Shown here: one piece after another, positions 37,542-45,217 of the stretch
Layout of the letters: each line of letters begins with the position of its first letter
Numbering within the stretch: position 1 is the stretch's first letter
Origin: Mucilaginibacter sp.
Lineage (GTDB): Bacteria > Bacteroidota > Bacteroidia > Sphingobacteriales > Sphingobacteriaceae
Direction: 5' to 3'
DNA length: 64,000 bases
Assembly: GCF_028288185.1 (NCBI RefSeq)
Contig: NZ_JAQBOF010000031.1
Coordinates: 1-64,000 of the forward strand
The notes under the pieces: model-generated
What the model saw: the letters and a program-made list of their open reading frames with translations, nothing else
Told to the model about the DNA's origin: nothing
The model's database searches: none
Made by a program: the position numbers and the translations under genes

Positions 37542-38204
37542 ATGGCGTACGAACGAAAAGGCATAAGAGTCAGGACAAAGGTTTTAAAAGACTCCTTGTT
37601 TTTTGAATCATTAATAGCAGATATAGCTGCAAAATTTTTGAATATTTCAAATCCAAATGAATCAAATTGTTTCGGTAATACAAGCAAGTCGTTATCATTC
37701 AATCAAAAAGTCTTTTTGTTGATAGACCTTGGAATTCTTGATAAAACTTCAAGAGATAAACTTGTAAAATTTATGGAAATTAGAAATCAATTTATGCATA
37801 ACATCCATGCTTCGAGTTTTGAAAAATGTTTCAGTTTCTTGGAAGGAACTGAAAATTATCTTTTTAAATTATATCCGATAAACTCTAATGAAAATAAGGA
37901 ATCAAAATTAGCACTCCTTTATGATAAGTTAAAATTCGATATAATTGCAATTATTCGGAAGTTGATTGAGGAATTACAGGGCAAAACAGAAGAAAAGATT
38001 ACCCAGAAAGCCAATTTAATATTAAATGGGTATTATCAATTCAACATACAAGCTATTGCCGATTATTATCGCGTGTTTACTAATAATATTACCGAAATAG
38101 TTGTTAATCCAGAATTGAATGCCGAAATACAAAGACGGATACAAACACACATCGACGCAATTGCCGGCTTAACACTCGAAAGTTTTAGGAAAAGTCTCGA
38201 CTAA
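37542..38204 (+). CDS. HEPN/MltR-like protein, function unknown (220 aa)
   Basis: All-helical protein without signal peptide or membrane segment. The centre (residues 54-90) reads LLIDLGILDKTSRDKL then MEIRNQFMHN. This resembles the core of MltR/HEPN-like folds, in which the RN(x)3H motif (here R81, N82, H86) can form an RNase active site. The N-terminal 50 residues and the C-terminal 100 residues do not match a family I know. Codon use is AT-rich compared with neighbours, suggesting acquisition. It lies alone on the plus strand in a repeat-rich patch, 270 bp before a second RX4H-containing gene. A ribonuclease toxin or defence effector is possible; a regulator is the alternative. Confidence 0.65.
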   Translation: MAYERKGIRVRTKVLKDSLFFESLIADIAAKFLNISNPNESNCFGNTSKSLSFNQKVFLLIDLGILDKTSRDKLVKFMEIRNQFMHNIHASSFEKCFSFLEGTENYLFKLYPINSNENKESKLALLYDKLKFDIIAIIRKLIEELQGKTEEKITQKANLILNGYYQFNIQAIADYYRVFTNNITEIVVNPELNAEIQRRIQTHIDAIAGLTLESFRKSLD

Positions 38205-38474
38205 AAGTATCAACTAATTCTGTTACCGAATTATCCAGCCTTTACAGCAACAACGAACGAAGAAACTAAGCGGTTAACCCGTCCGTCCACCCCTCCCCTC
38301 AAACACTTTCAGCCTGTCGGACACTAACCAACCAACCTCATCAATGCTCATTGCAGGAAGGAAGTAACCTCTGCGTGAGCAAAGTAACTGAGTATGCTAA
38401 CCTCGCTATATCCGCGCCATGACTAACAGTATAAAATATTATATTTACAAGAAACTTGACCTAGTATCCTTATT

Positions 38475-39248
38475 ATGAAACATATTAAGAAAAAGCTTCT
38501 TCGTCAGCAAGATATACCCAAAGGTGCTTCGTCACTATTTGCGAATGCAATAAACGCAGATTTAATTCCCAAAGAAGAAATTCAAAAAAAATTAACTAAC
38601 AATCACTTTGCTTATTTAATAACAGACAAAGATCAAATGATTGGAACTTTTCGATATCAAGTAGACAAACATAAATCTTTATATATTCCAGAACCTGACC
38701 TTGTTGTATGCTTATTCGAAACAGCACGCCAAAATATTGTAGATATCAATGGATATCGAGCTAAATTATTGAAAGAATATCGCGATGTTTCCGAACCGTT
38801 ACAACATTCTTATAATTTTTTTTCTACCGCAATCTTGGCAAGTACGACTCTATTTAACGCGTTGGAAGGTTTTGTTAATCGCATAATACCATTTGGGTTC
38901 AAGTATGAAGACTCAAATGGTAAACAAACAACGCTGCAAAACAAAAGTCAAATTGAAAGATACCTTTCATTTGCAATAAAAATTACAAACGTAATACCCC
39001 AGGCAACAGGAAAGGATTTTAAATTACATGATAGAAAAAAATTCGAAACAATCATTAATTTAAGGGATTTAAGGGACGACTTTACTCACATGAAATCCTT
39101 CGATGCCGACAGGCAAATCAGTTATGAAAAACTATACAATGACAGTTTAAAATTTGATTATACTAAAGCACTTTATGCTGTTAAAGACTATATAAACTTT
39201 TATAACCCTGAATTAATAGAACTTTGTAACTGCGGAAAAGACTTCTAA
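38475..39248 (+). CDS. HEPN-like protein with RX4H motif, function unknown (257 aa)
   Basis: A soluble, mostly helical protein. Residues 105-140 form hydrophobic helices (NFFSTAILASTTLFNALEGF) and residues 194-206 read INLRDLRDDFTHM, giving R200 and H205 in an RX4H arrangement as in HEPN ribonucleases. The N-terminal third (residues 1-75) looks like a small beta-containing domain I do not recognise. Base composition is markedly AT-rich with Lys/Asn/Ile codons, unlike the core genes. Gene and neighbour are enclosed by perfect 21-bp inverted repeats. The 270-bp gap upstream shows no overlap with the first gene, so this may be two units. Defence or toxin roles are inference only. Confidence 0.65.
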   Translation: MKHIKKKLLRQQDIPKGASSLFANAINADLIPKEEIQKKLTNNHFAYLITDKDQMIGTFRYQVDKHKSLYIPEPDLVVCLFETARQNIVDINGYRAKLLKEYRDVSEPLQHSYNFFSTAILASTTLFNALEGFVNRIIPFGFKYEDSNGKQTTLQNKSQIERYLSFAIKITNVIPQATGKDFKLHDRKKFETIINLRDLRDDFTHMKSFDADRQISYEKLYNDSLKFDYTKALYAVKDYINFYNPELIELCNCGKDF

Positions 39249-39265
39249 TTACTTAGCTTACGTAG

Positions 39266-39286
39266 AGATTGCTTCGTTCCTCGCAA
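39266..39286 (-). repeat. 21-bp interspersed repeat, right (inverted) copy
   Basis: Perfect reverse complement of 37361-37381, 18 bp after the stop codon of the second HEPN-like gene. Confidence 0.8.
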
Positions 39287-39345
39287 TGACGCGCGGAGAG
39301 AATAGGCGTATATTATTATGCAGGATCTTATTCTCTAGACAAACC

Positions 39346-39523
39346 GTCAGACGAAAAGCTTCGGGTGAGCGCAGGTAAAACTGCTGGCCTTGCGGGTGGC
39401 AGGGGCATAGCGTCTTTTTGCCAGGGCAATGGCCTGTGCGACCCGGAGCAAAATTATGCAGCCCGAGGTTTTACCTGCGATGCCGCGCAAAGGCCAAGTG
39501 CGTCAAGAAGCCTATCGTCTGAC
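39346..39523. repeat. 178-bp GC-rich element with terminal and nested inverted repeats (MITE-like)
   Basis: Terminal arms GTCAGACGAAAAGCTTC (39346-39362) and GAAGCCTATCGTCTGAC (39507-39523) pair at 15 of 17 positions. Inside, CGCAGGTAAAAC (39370-39381) pairs perfectly with 39468-39479, and GGCCTTGCG with CGCAAAGGCC further in. The element is far richer in GC than its flanks. A 64-codon frame crosses it (39365-39559), but its sequence is forced by the palindromes and I do not count it as a gene. Texture and layout suggest a non-autonomous mobile repeat. Confidence 0.7.
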
Positions 39524-39533
39524 TTGATCTTTG

Positions 39534-39560
39534 GTTACTTTCCATCTAAGGGAAAGTAAC
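39534..39560. repeat. Hairpin adjoining the 178-bp element
   Basis: GTTACTTTCC (39534-39543) pairs perfectly with GGAAAGTAAC (39551-39560) over a 7-base loop. It is 11 bp beyond the element's right end and may be part of it. Confidence 0.6.
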
Positions 39561-39633
39561 TAGGCCCTAGCGGCCATGAGCGCTACGATGCGTTCTAACG
39601 AACCACACCCATTTCGCTGATTAGCAAGTGTAG

Positions 39634-39654
39634 AGGTTGCTTCGTTCCCCGCAA
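39634..39654 (-). repeat. Third, diverged copy of the 21-bp repeat
   Basis: It matches the 39266-39286 copy at 19 of 21 positions and lies in the same orientation as that copy. Confidence 0.7.
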
Positions 39655-39766
39655 TGATGCCTGGAAAGGAGTACGTTATGGACTTAGAACAATATTTTTC
39701 AAATTGATGGTGACACCATTCCGTCAGTAAACCGTTGCTGAAAAATTACTTATAAGTCAGGAAAAG

Positions 39767-39897
39767 TGTGCCAAATTGTATCATGAAACCGGATTAATAA
39801 AATTAACCATTTTATTATCAATCAATTACAAAAACAGGTGTACCAAAGTGTATCATGGAGAGACACACGCGCGTGGTACACTCGCGCGGTGTCAAAC
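39767..39897 (-). repeat. Element C: TGATACA/TGGTACA word pairs, reverse orientation
   Basis: On the minus strand, paired words TGATACA-N3-TGGTACA (39855 down to 39839) and TGATACA-N3-TGGCACA (39783 down to 39767) are each separated by 3 bp, as in the second pairs of elements A and B. A further word pair flanks a GCGCGAG core (39874-39897), as the inverted and first direct words flank CGCGAGAG in element A. Elements A and C also share a TTATTATCAATNAATT-type block. It fills much of the gap before the SDR gene. Confidence 0.6.
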
Positions 39898-40031
39898 AGC
39901 GTTAATTCTGCATGTGCAAAGCCCTATATGGACTATGTTGCTATGATCTCTTTCTTCGCTTCCATATCATAATAACAGCCCCTAAACCGTTAAAAGTTTA
40001 ACCGATCAAATAAAAGATCGATATTTGACAC

Positions 40032-40820
40032 ATGACGGTAAGTATTTTAGGCTGCGGATGGTATGGGTTAGAACTGGCGAAATCGCTTGTCAACAAGTGG
40101 GTAAAAGTTAAAGGCTCGACCACAACCACCGATAAACTAAGCCTGCTTGCCGAAAGCGGAATTGAGCCTTACCTGATCGATCTCTCTCCCACCGATGAGA
40201 TCATCGACCCCTCTTTTTTTGAATGTGATGTACTCTGGATCAGCATCCCGCCCAAAGCAAGATCCGGTAACGGTGCAGAATACCTGTCAAAAATTGAGCG
40301 TTTAATATCCCTCATCAAAACCTACAACATCAAACAAGTTGTACTAATAAGCTCGACCGGTGTTTATAGTGATAGCAACGCAGAAGTTACCGAACTTGAT
40401 GATCCTAGTCCTGACAGCGAATCGGGCAAGATCCTATTAGCCGCCGAAGAACTATTAAAACAACAATCCGATTTCACCACAACCATCATCCGCTTCGCCG
40501 GCCTCATTGGCCCCGGCCGTGAACCGGGAAGATTCTTTGCAGGTAAAACCGATATACCTAACGGCGAAGCACCGGTTAACTTAATTCACCTTACCGATTG
40601 TATAGGCATCAGTAACACGATATTGGATAAACAGGCATTTGGGTATACCTATAATGCAGTTTCACCGTCGCACCCTACCCACGCTAATTTTTATACGCAA
40701 GCTGCCGTTGCTGCCGGTTTAGATGCACCACACTTTATTGAGGAAAAGGAAAATTGGAAGATAGTAGCCAGTGTTAATGTGGATGAGGTGTTGGGTTATG
40801 AATATAAGGTTATGATATAA
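40032..40820 (+). CDS. NAD-dependent epimerase/dehydratase-like SDR protein, YeeZ type (262 aa)
   Basis: An N-terminal Rossmann fold opens with VSILGCGWYGLELA (residues 3-16; the GWYG form is typical of YeeZ-like proteins). A central strand SSTGVYSD near residue 115 holds the serine/tyrosine region of extended SDRs, although the classical YxxxK is not evident. The C-terminal part is short, as in atypical SDRs. The substrate is unknown. It is monocistronic, closed by a perfect bidirectional terminator that it shares with the convergent gluconolactonase-like gene. Confidence 0.85.
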   Translation: MTVSILGCGWYGLELAKSLVNKWVKVKGSTTTTDKLSLLAESGIEPYLIDLSPTDEIIDPSFFECDVLWISIPPKARSGNGAEYLSKIERLISLIKTYNIKQVVLISSTGVYSDSNAEVTELDDPSPDSESGKILLAAEELLKQQSDFTTTIIRFAGLIGPGREPGRFFAGKTDIPNGEAPVNLIHLTDCIGISNTILDKQAFGYTYNAVSPSHPTHANFYTQAAVAAGLDAPHFIEEKENWKIVASVNVDEVLGYEYKVMI

Positions 40821-40850
40821 ATAGCGATGGGTTTAAAACCCATCGCTATT
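40820..40850. terminator. Bidirectional terminator, perfect 15-bp stem
   Basis: AATAGCGATGGGTTT at 40820-40834 mirrors 40836-40850 around a single base. It lies between two convergent genes, the SDR and the gluconolactonase-like one. Confidence 0.85.
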
Positions 40851-40860
40851 ATATTGGTGG

Positions 40861-41757
40861 TTACTCCACCCCCTTAACATTCATCTTTAACATATAAACG
40901 CATTTAGAAGCGGTTATAAATAGTATATCACGGTTCTTTCCTCCAAAAACAACGTTGCCTGTCCATTTATCAGTGTTAGGTATATTGGCTATCTTTTTAC
41001 CTTCGGGACTATAAATAGTTACTCCCCGGCCGGTGATGTATATATTCCCCTTCTCATCCAACGTCATCCCGTCTGATCCCTGGTTAAACAGGAGCGTTTT
41101 TTCGCTTAGAGTGGCGTCTTTATTAATGCTATATCTATAAGTCTTTTGAGCACCCAGATCAGATACATAAAGGAATTTACCATCAGGTGTACCAACAATA
41201 CCGTTAGGCTGGCGCATATCGCCTACTACTTTTATCGGCGTTTTGGCTCCTTTTGGTAGGTAGTAAACATGCTCGCCGTCCAGTTCTTTTTTCTTGCGTG
41301 TCCAGTAATCGCGTTGGTAGTAAGGGTCGGTCATGTATATGCCGCCTTTCTTGTCTATCCAAACATCATTAGGGCCATTCATTTGTTTCCCTTCCAAATC
41401 AGTCATCAAAACAGTAACCTCTCCTTTCGGGCTGATAGACCATAGCTCGCCTTTATCATCAGCACAAGTAATAAGGTTACCTTTTTTATCGAAATAAGTG
41501 CCGTTTGACCGGCCGGCCTTATCCAAAAAAACAGATAGCTTCCCGGTTTCAACCTCATACTTCCAAATCTTATCATTAGGCTGATCTGTAAAGAACACAT
41601 CCCCGTTTTTTGCAACCGAGCAGCCCTCGGTAAAAGCAAACTGGTTTGATATCAACGTTGGTTTTGTTAATGTATCAAATAAAGTATGTTGGGCAGCTGC
41701 GGTCATAGCTATAAATGTTAATGCAGATAGAGTAATTAGTTTTTTTACAGATGTCAT
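40861..41757 (-). CDS. Secreted SMP-30/gluconolactonase/LRE-like protein (298 aa)
   Basis: A signal peptide (to about residue 22, ending AAAQ) precedes a six-bladed beta-propeller of the SMP-30 family: FTEGCSVAKNGDVFFTD, MNGPNDVWIDKKGG, QPNGIVGTPDGK, SDGMTLDEKGNIY. The calcium-binding E, N and D residues lie in these loops. Relatives open sugar lactones such as gluconolactone. It starts 1 bp after the stop of the GH29 fucosidase gene, so the two are co-transcribed. The pair could convert a released sugar that has been oxidised to its lactone. Confidence 0.88.
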   Translation of the reverse strand: MTSVKKLITLSALTFIAMTAAAQHTLFDTLTKPTLISNQFAFTEGCSVAKNGDVFFTDQPNDKIWKYEVETGKLSVFLDKAGRSNGTYFDKKGNLITCADDKGELWSISPKGEVTVLMTDLEGKQMNGPNDVWIDKKGGIYMTDPYYQRDYWTRKKKELDGEHVYYLPKGAKTPIKVVGDMRQPNGIVGTPDGKFLYVSDLGAQKTYRYSINKDATLSEKTLLFNQGSDGMTLDEKGNIYITGRGVTIYSPEGKKIANIPNTDKWTGNVVFGGKNRDILFITASKCVYMLKMNVKGVE

Positions 41758-41758
41758 A

Positions 41759-43243
41759 TTATTCAGTTATTGTTGCTTCTTTATATAATCCAAAATCGCT
41801 GAGCGCAATGCTTACCGGCGCGCTGGTTATCCTTAATCTTACTTTGGTTGTAGTTACATCGGCCTTTAAACGTATCAACCTGTTGCCGCCAATACTTGTA
41901 GCTGTGGCTACTTCTTCCCATTTATCGTTTAACCAGGCATCAACAGCAACCGCATCTATACGCTGACCCAGCTTAATGTTTTCGCGCAGGCGTATCACAT
42001 TAAAGGTTTTCGGCTGATGCAGATCAAGCGTTAATTCAGGTGTTGTAACTTTATCATCGGTGGCCCAATAACTGTAACGGTCGTTATCCAACAGCATTGT
42101 AGGGCCGTATTTTAGTTTGTTTTTTCCACGGATATTACTGGCAGTAAGCGTTGCGCCCTTTGCTAAGTTAACATTAAAGGTTTCTTTTAATATGGTTCCA
42201 AATGCTGCTAATGCTTTAACATCTCCATCAGCCAGTAAACCCAATCTGTTTGGCGATAAACCCAGGTCCAAACAAGCACCATGGCCTACACTATTATAAT
42301 ACAGCTTCAGCAACGTAGCCGCTGATTTCACCTTATCATCCTGATCTGCATGATAAAACCATCCGGGGCGTATAGATACATCGCACTCGGCAGGCAGCCA
42401 GAATTTACCATCGCGATGCCCTTCTACACCTTCTTTATCCAACACGAAACCATTACCCGGCGCTTTACCGGCTTCTGGAGCATGTGGTGTATAGGTTGCC
42501 CAACTGGTTTCGCCAGCCATACCGCGCTCATTACCGACCCATCTTACATCGGGGCCGACATCGCCAAATATAACCGCATTGGGTTGCAGCTTGCGTGCTA
42601 TGCCCCAGGTCTCGTCCCAACCGTAATAGGTAGACCGATCTATTGTTCTTTTCTCTTTAGCGCCGCCATAGTAGCCGTCACCACCGTTAGCGCCGTCATG
42701 CCACACGATGAATAGCGGACCGTAATTGCTATATAATTCCTGCAATTGCTTGCGATAAACATCGGTAACATATTCAGGCTTGCCATATAACGGGCTATTC
42801 CTATCCCACGGCGAACAGTATACGCCCATTTTCATACCCAATTTATCGCATGCTTCGCGATATTCTCTCACAATATCACCTTTTCCGTTTTTATATGGAC
42901 TTTTTGAAATATTATGCTCGGTGGTTTTAGTGGGCCACATACAAAAACCATCATGATGTTTGGCTACAACAACTATCCCCTTTAATCCGCCCGCTTTGGC
43001 CGCGCTAACAATTTGCATGGCGCTAAATTGGGTGGGGTTCATAATTGCCGGATCTTCATCGCCATAGCCCCACTCTTTATTAGTATAAGTATCTGGCCCA
43101 AAGTGAATTATGCCATACATTTCTGTTTCCTGCCATTTTAACTGCCCGTAGGTTGGCAAAGGTCCGCAAGGTTTTGGCGCAGACTGGCTAATAGCCAAAA
43201 AGCTTGTGCCGCACAGCAAAAAAGCAAGTATTAGTTTGTTCAT
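41759..43243 (-). CDS. Glycoside hydrolase family 29 alpha-L-fucosidase with C-terminal F5/8-type domain (494 aa)
   Basis: A signal peptide ends near residue 20. The catalytic barrel has YGIIHFG near residue 45, HHDGF at 96-100 and the nucleophile region FIVWHDGANGG with D183. Length and the WHDG motif fit the GH29-B subfamily, which prefers alpha-1,3/4-fucose on branched glycans. Residues 365-490 form a discoidin-like beta-sandwich (SNIRGKNKLKYGPTMLLD in part) that probably binds sugar. It is co-transcribed with the gluconolactonase-like gene 1 bp downstream. Confidence 0.9.
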   Translation of the reverse strand: MNKLILAFLLCGTSFLAISQSAPKPCGPLPTYGQLKWQETEMYGIIHFGPDTYTNKEWGYGDEDPAIMNPTQFSAMQIVSAAKAGGLKGIVVVAKHHDGFCMWPTKTTEHNISKSPYKNGKGDIVREYREACDKLGMKMGVYCSPWDRNSPLYGKPEYVTDVYRKQLQELYSNYGPLFIVWHDGANGGDGYYGGAKEKRTIDRSTYYGWDETWGIARKLQPNAVIFGDVGPDVRWVGNERGMAGETSWATYTPHAPEAGKAPGNGFVLDKEGVEGHRDGKFWLPAECDVSIRPGWFYHADQDDKVKSAATLLKLYYNSVGHGACLDLGLSPNRLGLLADGDVKALAAFGTILKETFNVNLAKGATLTASNIRGKNKLKYGPTMLLDNDRYSYWATDDKVTTPELTLDLHQPKTFNVIRLRENIKLGQRIDAVAVDAWLNDKWEEVATATSIGGNRLIRLKADVTTTKVRLRITSAPVSIALSDFGLYKEATITE

Positions 43244-43319
43244 GAATGGTATAATATTGGTTTAGCTAATGTAAATGTTTTTGTAATAGGTTAGTTGTGG
43301 GAATGATAATTTATTTTGC

Positions 43320-43327
43320 TAATTTTG
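43320..43327 (+). promoter_or_regulatory. Candidate -7 box (TAATTTTG) almost abutting the DUF763 start codon
   Basis: An exact TAnnTTTG match only 5 bp before the preferred ATG at 43333. If used, the mRNA would have almost no leader. The -33 element is poor (GTTG at a 22-bp spacing). Confidence 0.35.
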
Positions 43328-43332
43328 TTAGC

Positions 43333-44535
43333 ATGAAGCGTTCGGGAAGTGCTGATCTGCCATTACATTACGGTTATGTACCGCAATGGTTGGCCGAAAG
43401 GATGGCAAAGTTGGGTTTGGCTGTTGTGGAAACTATCGTATTAGACTATGGCAAAGACGAAGTATTGCGCCGACTAAGCGATCCGTTTTGGTTCCAGAGT
43501 TTGGGGGCAGTTATGGGGATGGACTGGCATTCATCAGGCATAACTACTTCTGTAATGGGGGCTTTAAAACGTGCTATTAATCCGCATAGTAAAGAGTTAG
43601 GCATTTATATTTGTGGCGGCAAGGGCAAATACTCCAAACAAACGCCTGATGAATTGATGCGGATAAGCGACCGTACCGGCCTTGACGGTAATTACCTGGT
43701 TAAATGCAGTAAGCTAAGTGCCAAGGTTGATAATACTGCCATACAGGACGGTTTCCAACTATATACCCATAATTTTATTTTAAGCGATAGCGGTAAATGG
43801 AGTGTAGTACAGCAAGGCATGAGCGATGCATCAAGCACTGCACGCAGATACCATTGGCATTCTGATTCACTGACCTCATTTGTTGATGACCCGCATACTT
43901 CTATCTACGGAAAAAACAATGGTCTTATATTAAATATGGCCGATAGCCTGGCAGCGCCTTCACGTGCCGGGGTTATGCAAATAGCTAATGAGAACCCGGA
44001 TAAGATGCTAAAAGAGATTGGCAAGCTTGTAATGCCATCGCATCACGATGTTCGCGCCGAAAATGTTGACTTAAAAAGATTAGGTTCTGTACTTTGGCTG
44101 GCGCATGAAAAACGCCCGGAAGATTTTGAAGAATTATTATTGTTAAAGGGATTAGGGCCGCGCACATTGCAATCGCTAACTTTAGTTAGCGAGGTTATAC
44201 ATGGCACTCCATCACGATTTAAAGATCCGGCTCGCTTTTCATTCGCGCATGGTGGTAAGGATGGGCACCCCTTCCCTGTCCCTACTAAAGTTTATGATGA
44301 AACAATCGGTACCCTGCAAACAGCCATACATAAAGCTAAATTAGGTAATAACGAAAAAAATGAAGCTATAAAAAGATTAACTCAAATAGCCCAACGGGCC
44401 GAGCAGGATTTTATACCTAACGCAAATTTTGATCAAGTGATTGAGGAAGAAAGAAACAACTCCTGGAAATATGGCGGCAGAACGGTATTCGGCAAAGCAC
44501 AACCACCAAAACAGCAACAATTAAAGTTATTTTAA
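43333..44535 (+). CDS. DUF763 domain protein (400 aa)
   Basis: The family hallmark begins right at the ATG of 43333 (MKRSGSADLPLHYGYVP), so this start is preferred over the ATG at 43297, 12 codons upstream. Conserved blocks include ICGGKGKYS, RTGLDGNYLVKCSKLSAKVD in part, and MPSHHDVR. A helix-hairpin-helix-like segment (LLLKGLGPRTLQSLTL) near residue 275 suggests DNA binding. DUF763 occurs in archaea and bacteria, in some cases near DNA-repair genes, but its activity is not established. The 3' end overlaps the convergent DUF4142 gene by 9 bp. Confidence 0.9.
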   Translation: MKRSGSADLPLHYGYVPQWLAERMAKLGLAVVETIVLDYGKDEVLRRLSDPFWFQSLGAVMGMDWHSSGITTSVMGALKRAINPHSKELGIYICGGKGKYSKQTPDELMRISDRTGLDGNYLVKCSKLSAKVDNTAIQDGFQLYTHNFILSDSGKWSVVQQGMSDASSTARRYHWHSDSLTSFVDDPHTSIYGKNNGLILNMADSLAAPSRAGVMQIANENPDKMLKEIGKLVMPSHHDVRAENVDLKRLGSVLWLAHEKRPEDFEELLLLKGLGPRTLQSLTLVSEVIHGTPSRFKDPARFSFAHGGKDGHPFPVPTKVYDETIGTLQTAIHKAKLGNNEKNEAIKRLTQIAQRAEQDFIPNANFDQVIEEERNNSWKYGGRTVFGKAQPPKQQQLKLF

Positions 44536-45054
44536 TGTCGCGCAAATCAAATTTGCCGAATCTAAATGCATTTTTAAAACCGGCAACGCTCTCCGTGCGA
44601 AGGTTTGTATTCCATCAATCCTGTCATTAGTTGCAGCATTATATAATTTCACAGCGCTTTGGTGCTCTGTTACCATAAATTGTATATAAGCTTTATCAAA
44701 TGCATTGCCTGACAATGACGTAATATTTGCTATTGTTTTTTTATGCATCGCACTAACAGAATCCCCACCTCTTACCCTGTTGTTAATTGCTATTTTTTCT
44801 AACTTGTCATTAGTCGTGTCATAATCCATTATTATAGATTTGGCAAAACTTAACACATGCGGATTTTTTGAATTTGCTGCTGCTAACTGAGATGCTTTTA
44901 TTTCGGTTTGACCAGCTTCCAGTCCTTGTTGAATAAAGGAAACACTGCCCTCGTCAATCATTTCATTATAGTTTTTGGCGTGTTTGTTATCCTTACATGA
45001 TGAAATAAAAAACAATACCATCACCATGCATACGAAGCAGATTAACTTTTTCAT
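44527..45054 (-). CDS. DUF4142 lipoprotein (175 aa)
   Basis: A lipoprotein signal with lipobox FISSC (cysteine about residue 20) precedes a four-helix bundle of the DUF4142 family: FIQQGLEAGQTEIKASQLA, then FAKSIIMDYDTTNDKL and FMVTEHQSAVKLYNAA, with the spaced acidic and histidine residues of a ferritin-like fold. Members are often periplasmic and stress-related, without a proven function. It is monocistronic, with two palindromic repeats upstream. Confidence 0.85.
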   Translation of the reverse strand: MKKLICFVCMVMVLFFISSCKDNKHAKNYNEMIDEGSVSFIQQGLEAGQTEIKASQLAAANSKNPHVLSFAKSIIMDYDTTNDKLEKIAINNRVRGGDSVSAMHKKTIANITSLSGNAFDKAYIQFMVTEHQSAVKLYNAATNDRIDGIQTFARRALPVLKMHLDSANLICATLK

Positions 45055-45145
45055 TTTAAAGCCGTCAAGGTTATATTGGTATAAACAAATATAACCCTAA
45101 CTAGTTTAAAATATTTAATTAATAGTAGAAATATTTAAAATAGAT

Positions 45146-45169
45146 AGAGACGCAATTCCTTGCGTCTCT
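45146..45169. repeat. Palindromic repeat (AGAGACGCAA arms)
   Basis: Perfect 10-bp arms with a 4-base loop. Related copies lie at 45184-45207 and 54774-54799. It sits between two minus-strand genes and may also act as the terminator of ppc. Confidence 0.75.
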
Positions 45170-45183
45170 GATGATTGTAATAT

Positions 45184-45207
45184 GAGAGGCAAGTATTGCG
45201 TCTCTAC
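45184..45207. repeat. Second palindromic repeat of the GAGACGCAA family
   Basis: GAGAGGCAA and TTGCGTCTC arms around a short loop, 15 bp after the first copy, and close to the PEP carboxylase stop codon. Confidence 0.65.
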
Positions 45208-45217
45208 ATGAATGGGG

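Noticed and set aside
37285..38335. Weak inverted similarity of GTCC/GGAC-rich stretches on both sides of the first HEPN-like gene
   Set aside because: Alignment is loose with many mismatches; the 21-bp inverted repeat is a far better boundary signal.
39365..39559. 64-codon plus-strand frame across the 178-bp GC-rich element
   Set aside because: Its sequence is dictated by the nested inverted repeats and it continues through the adjoining hairpin; no start signal or protein family features. Treated as repeat.
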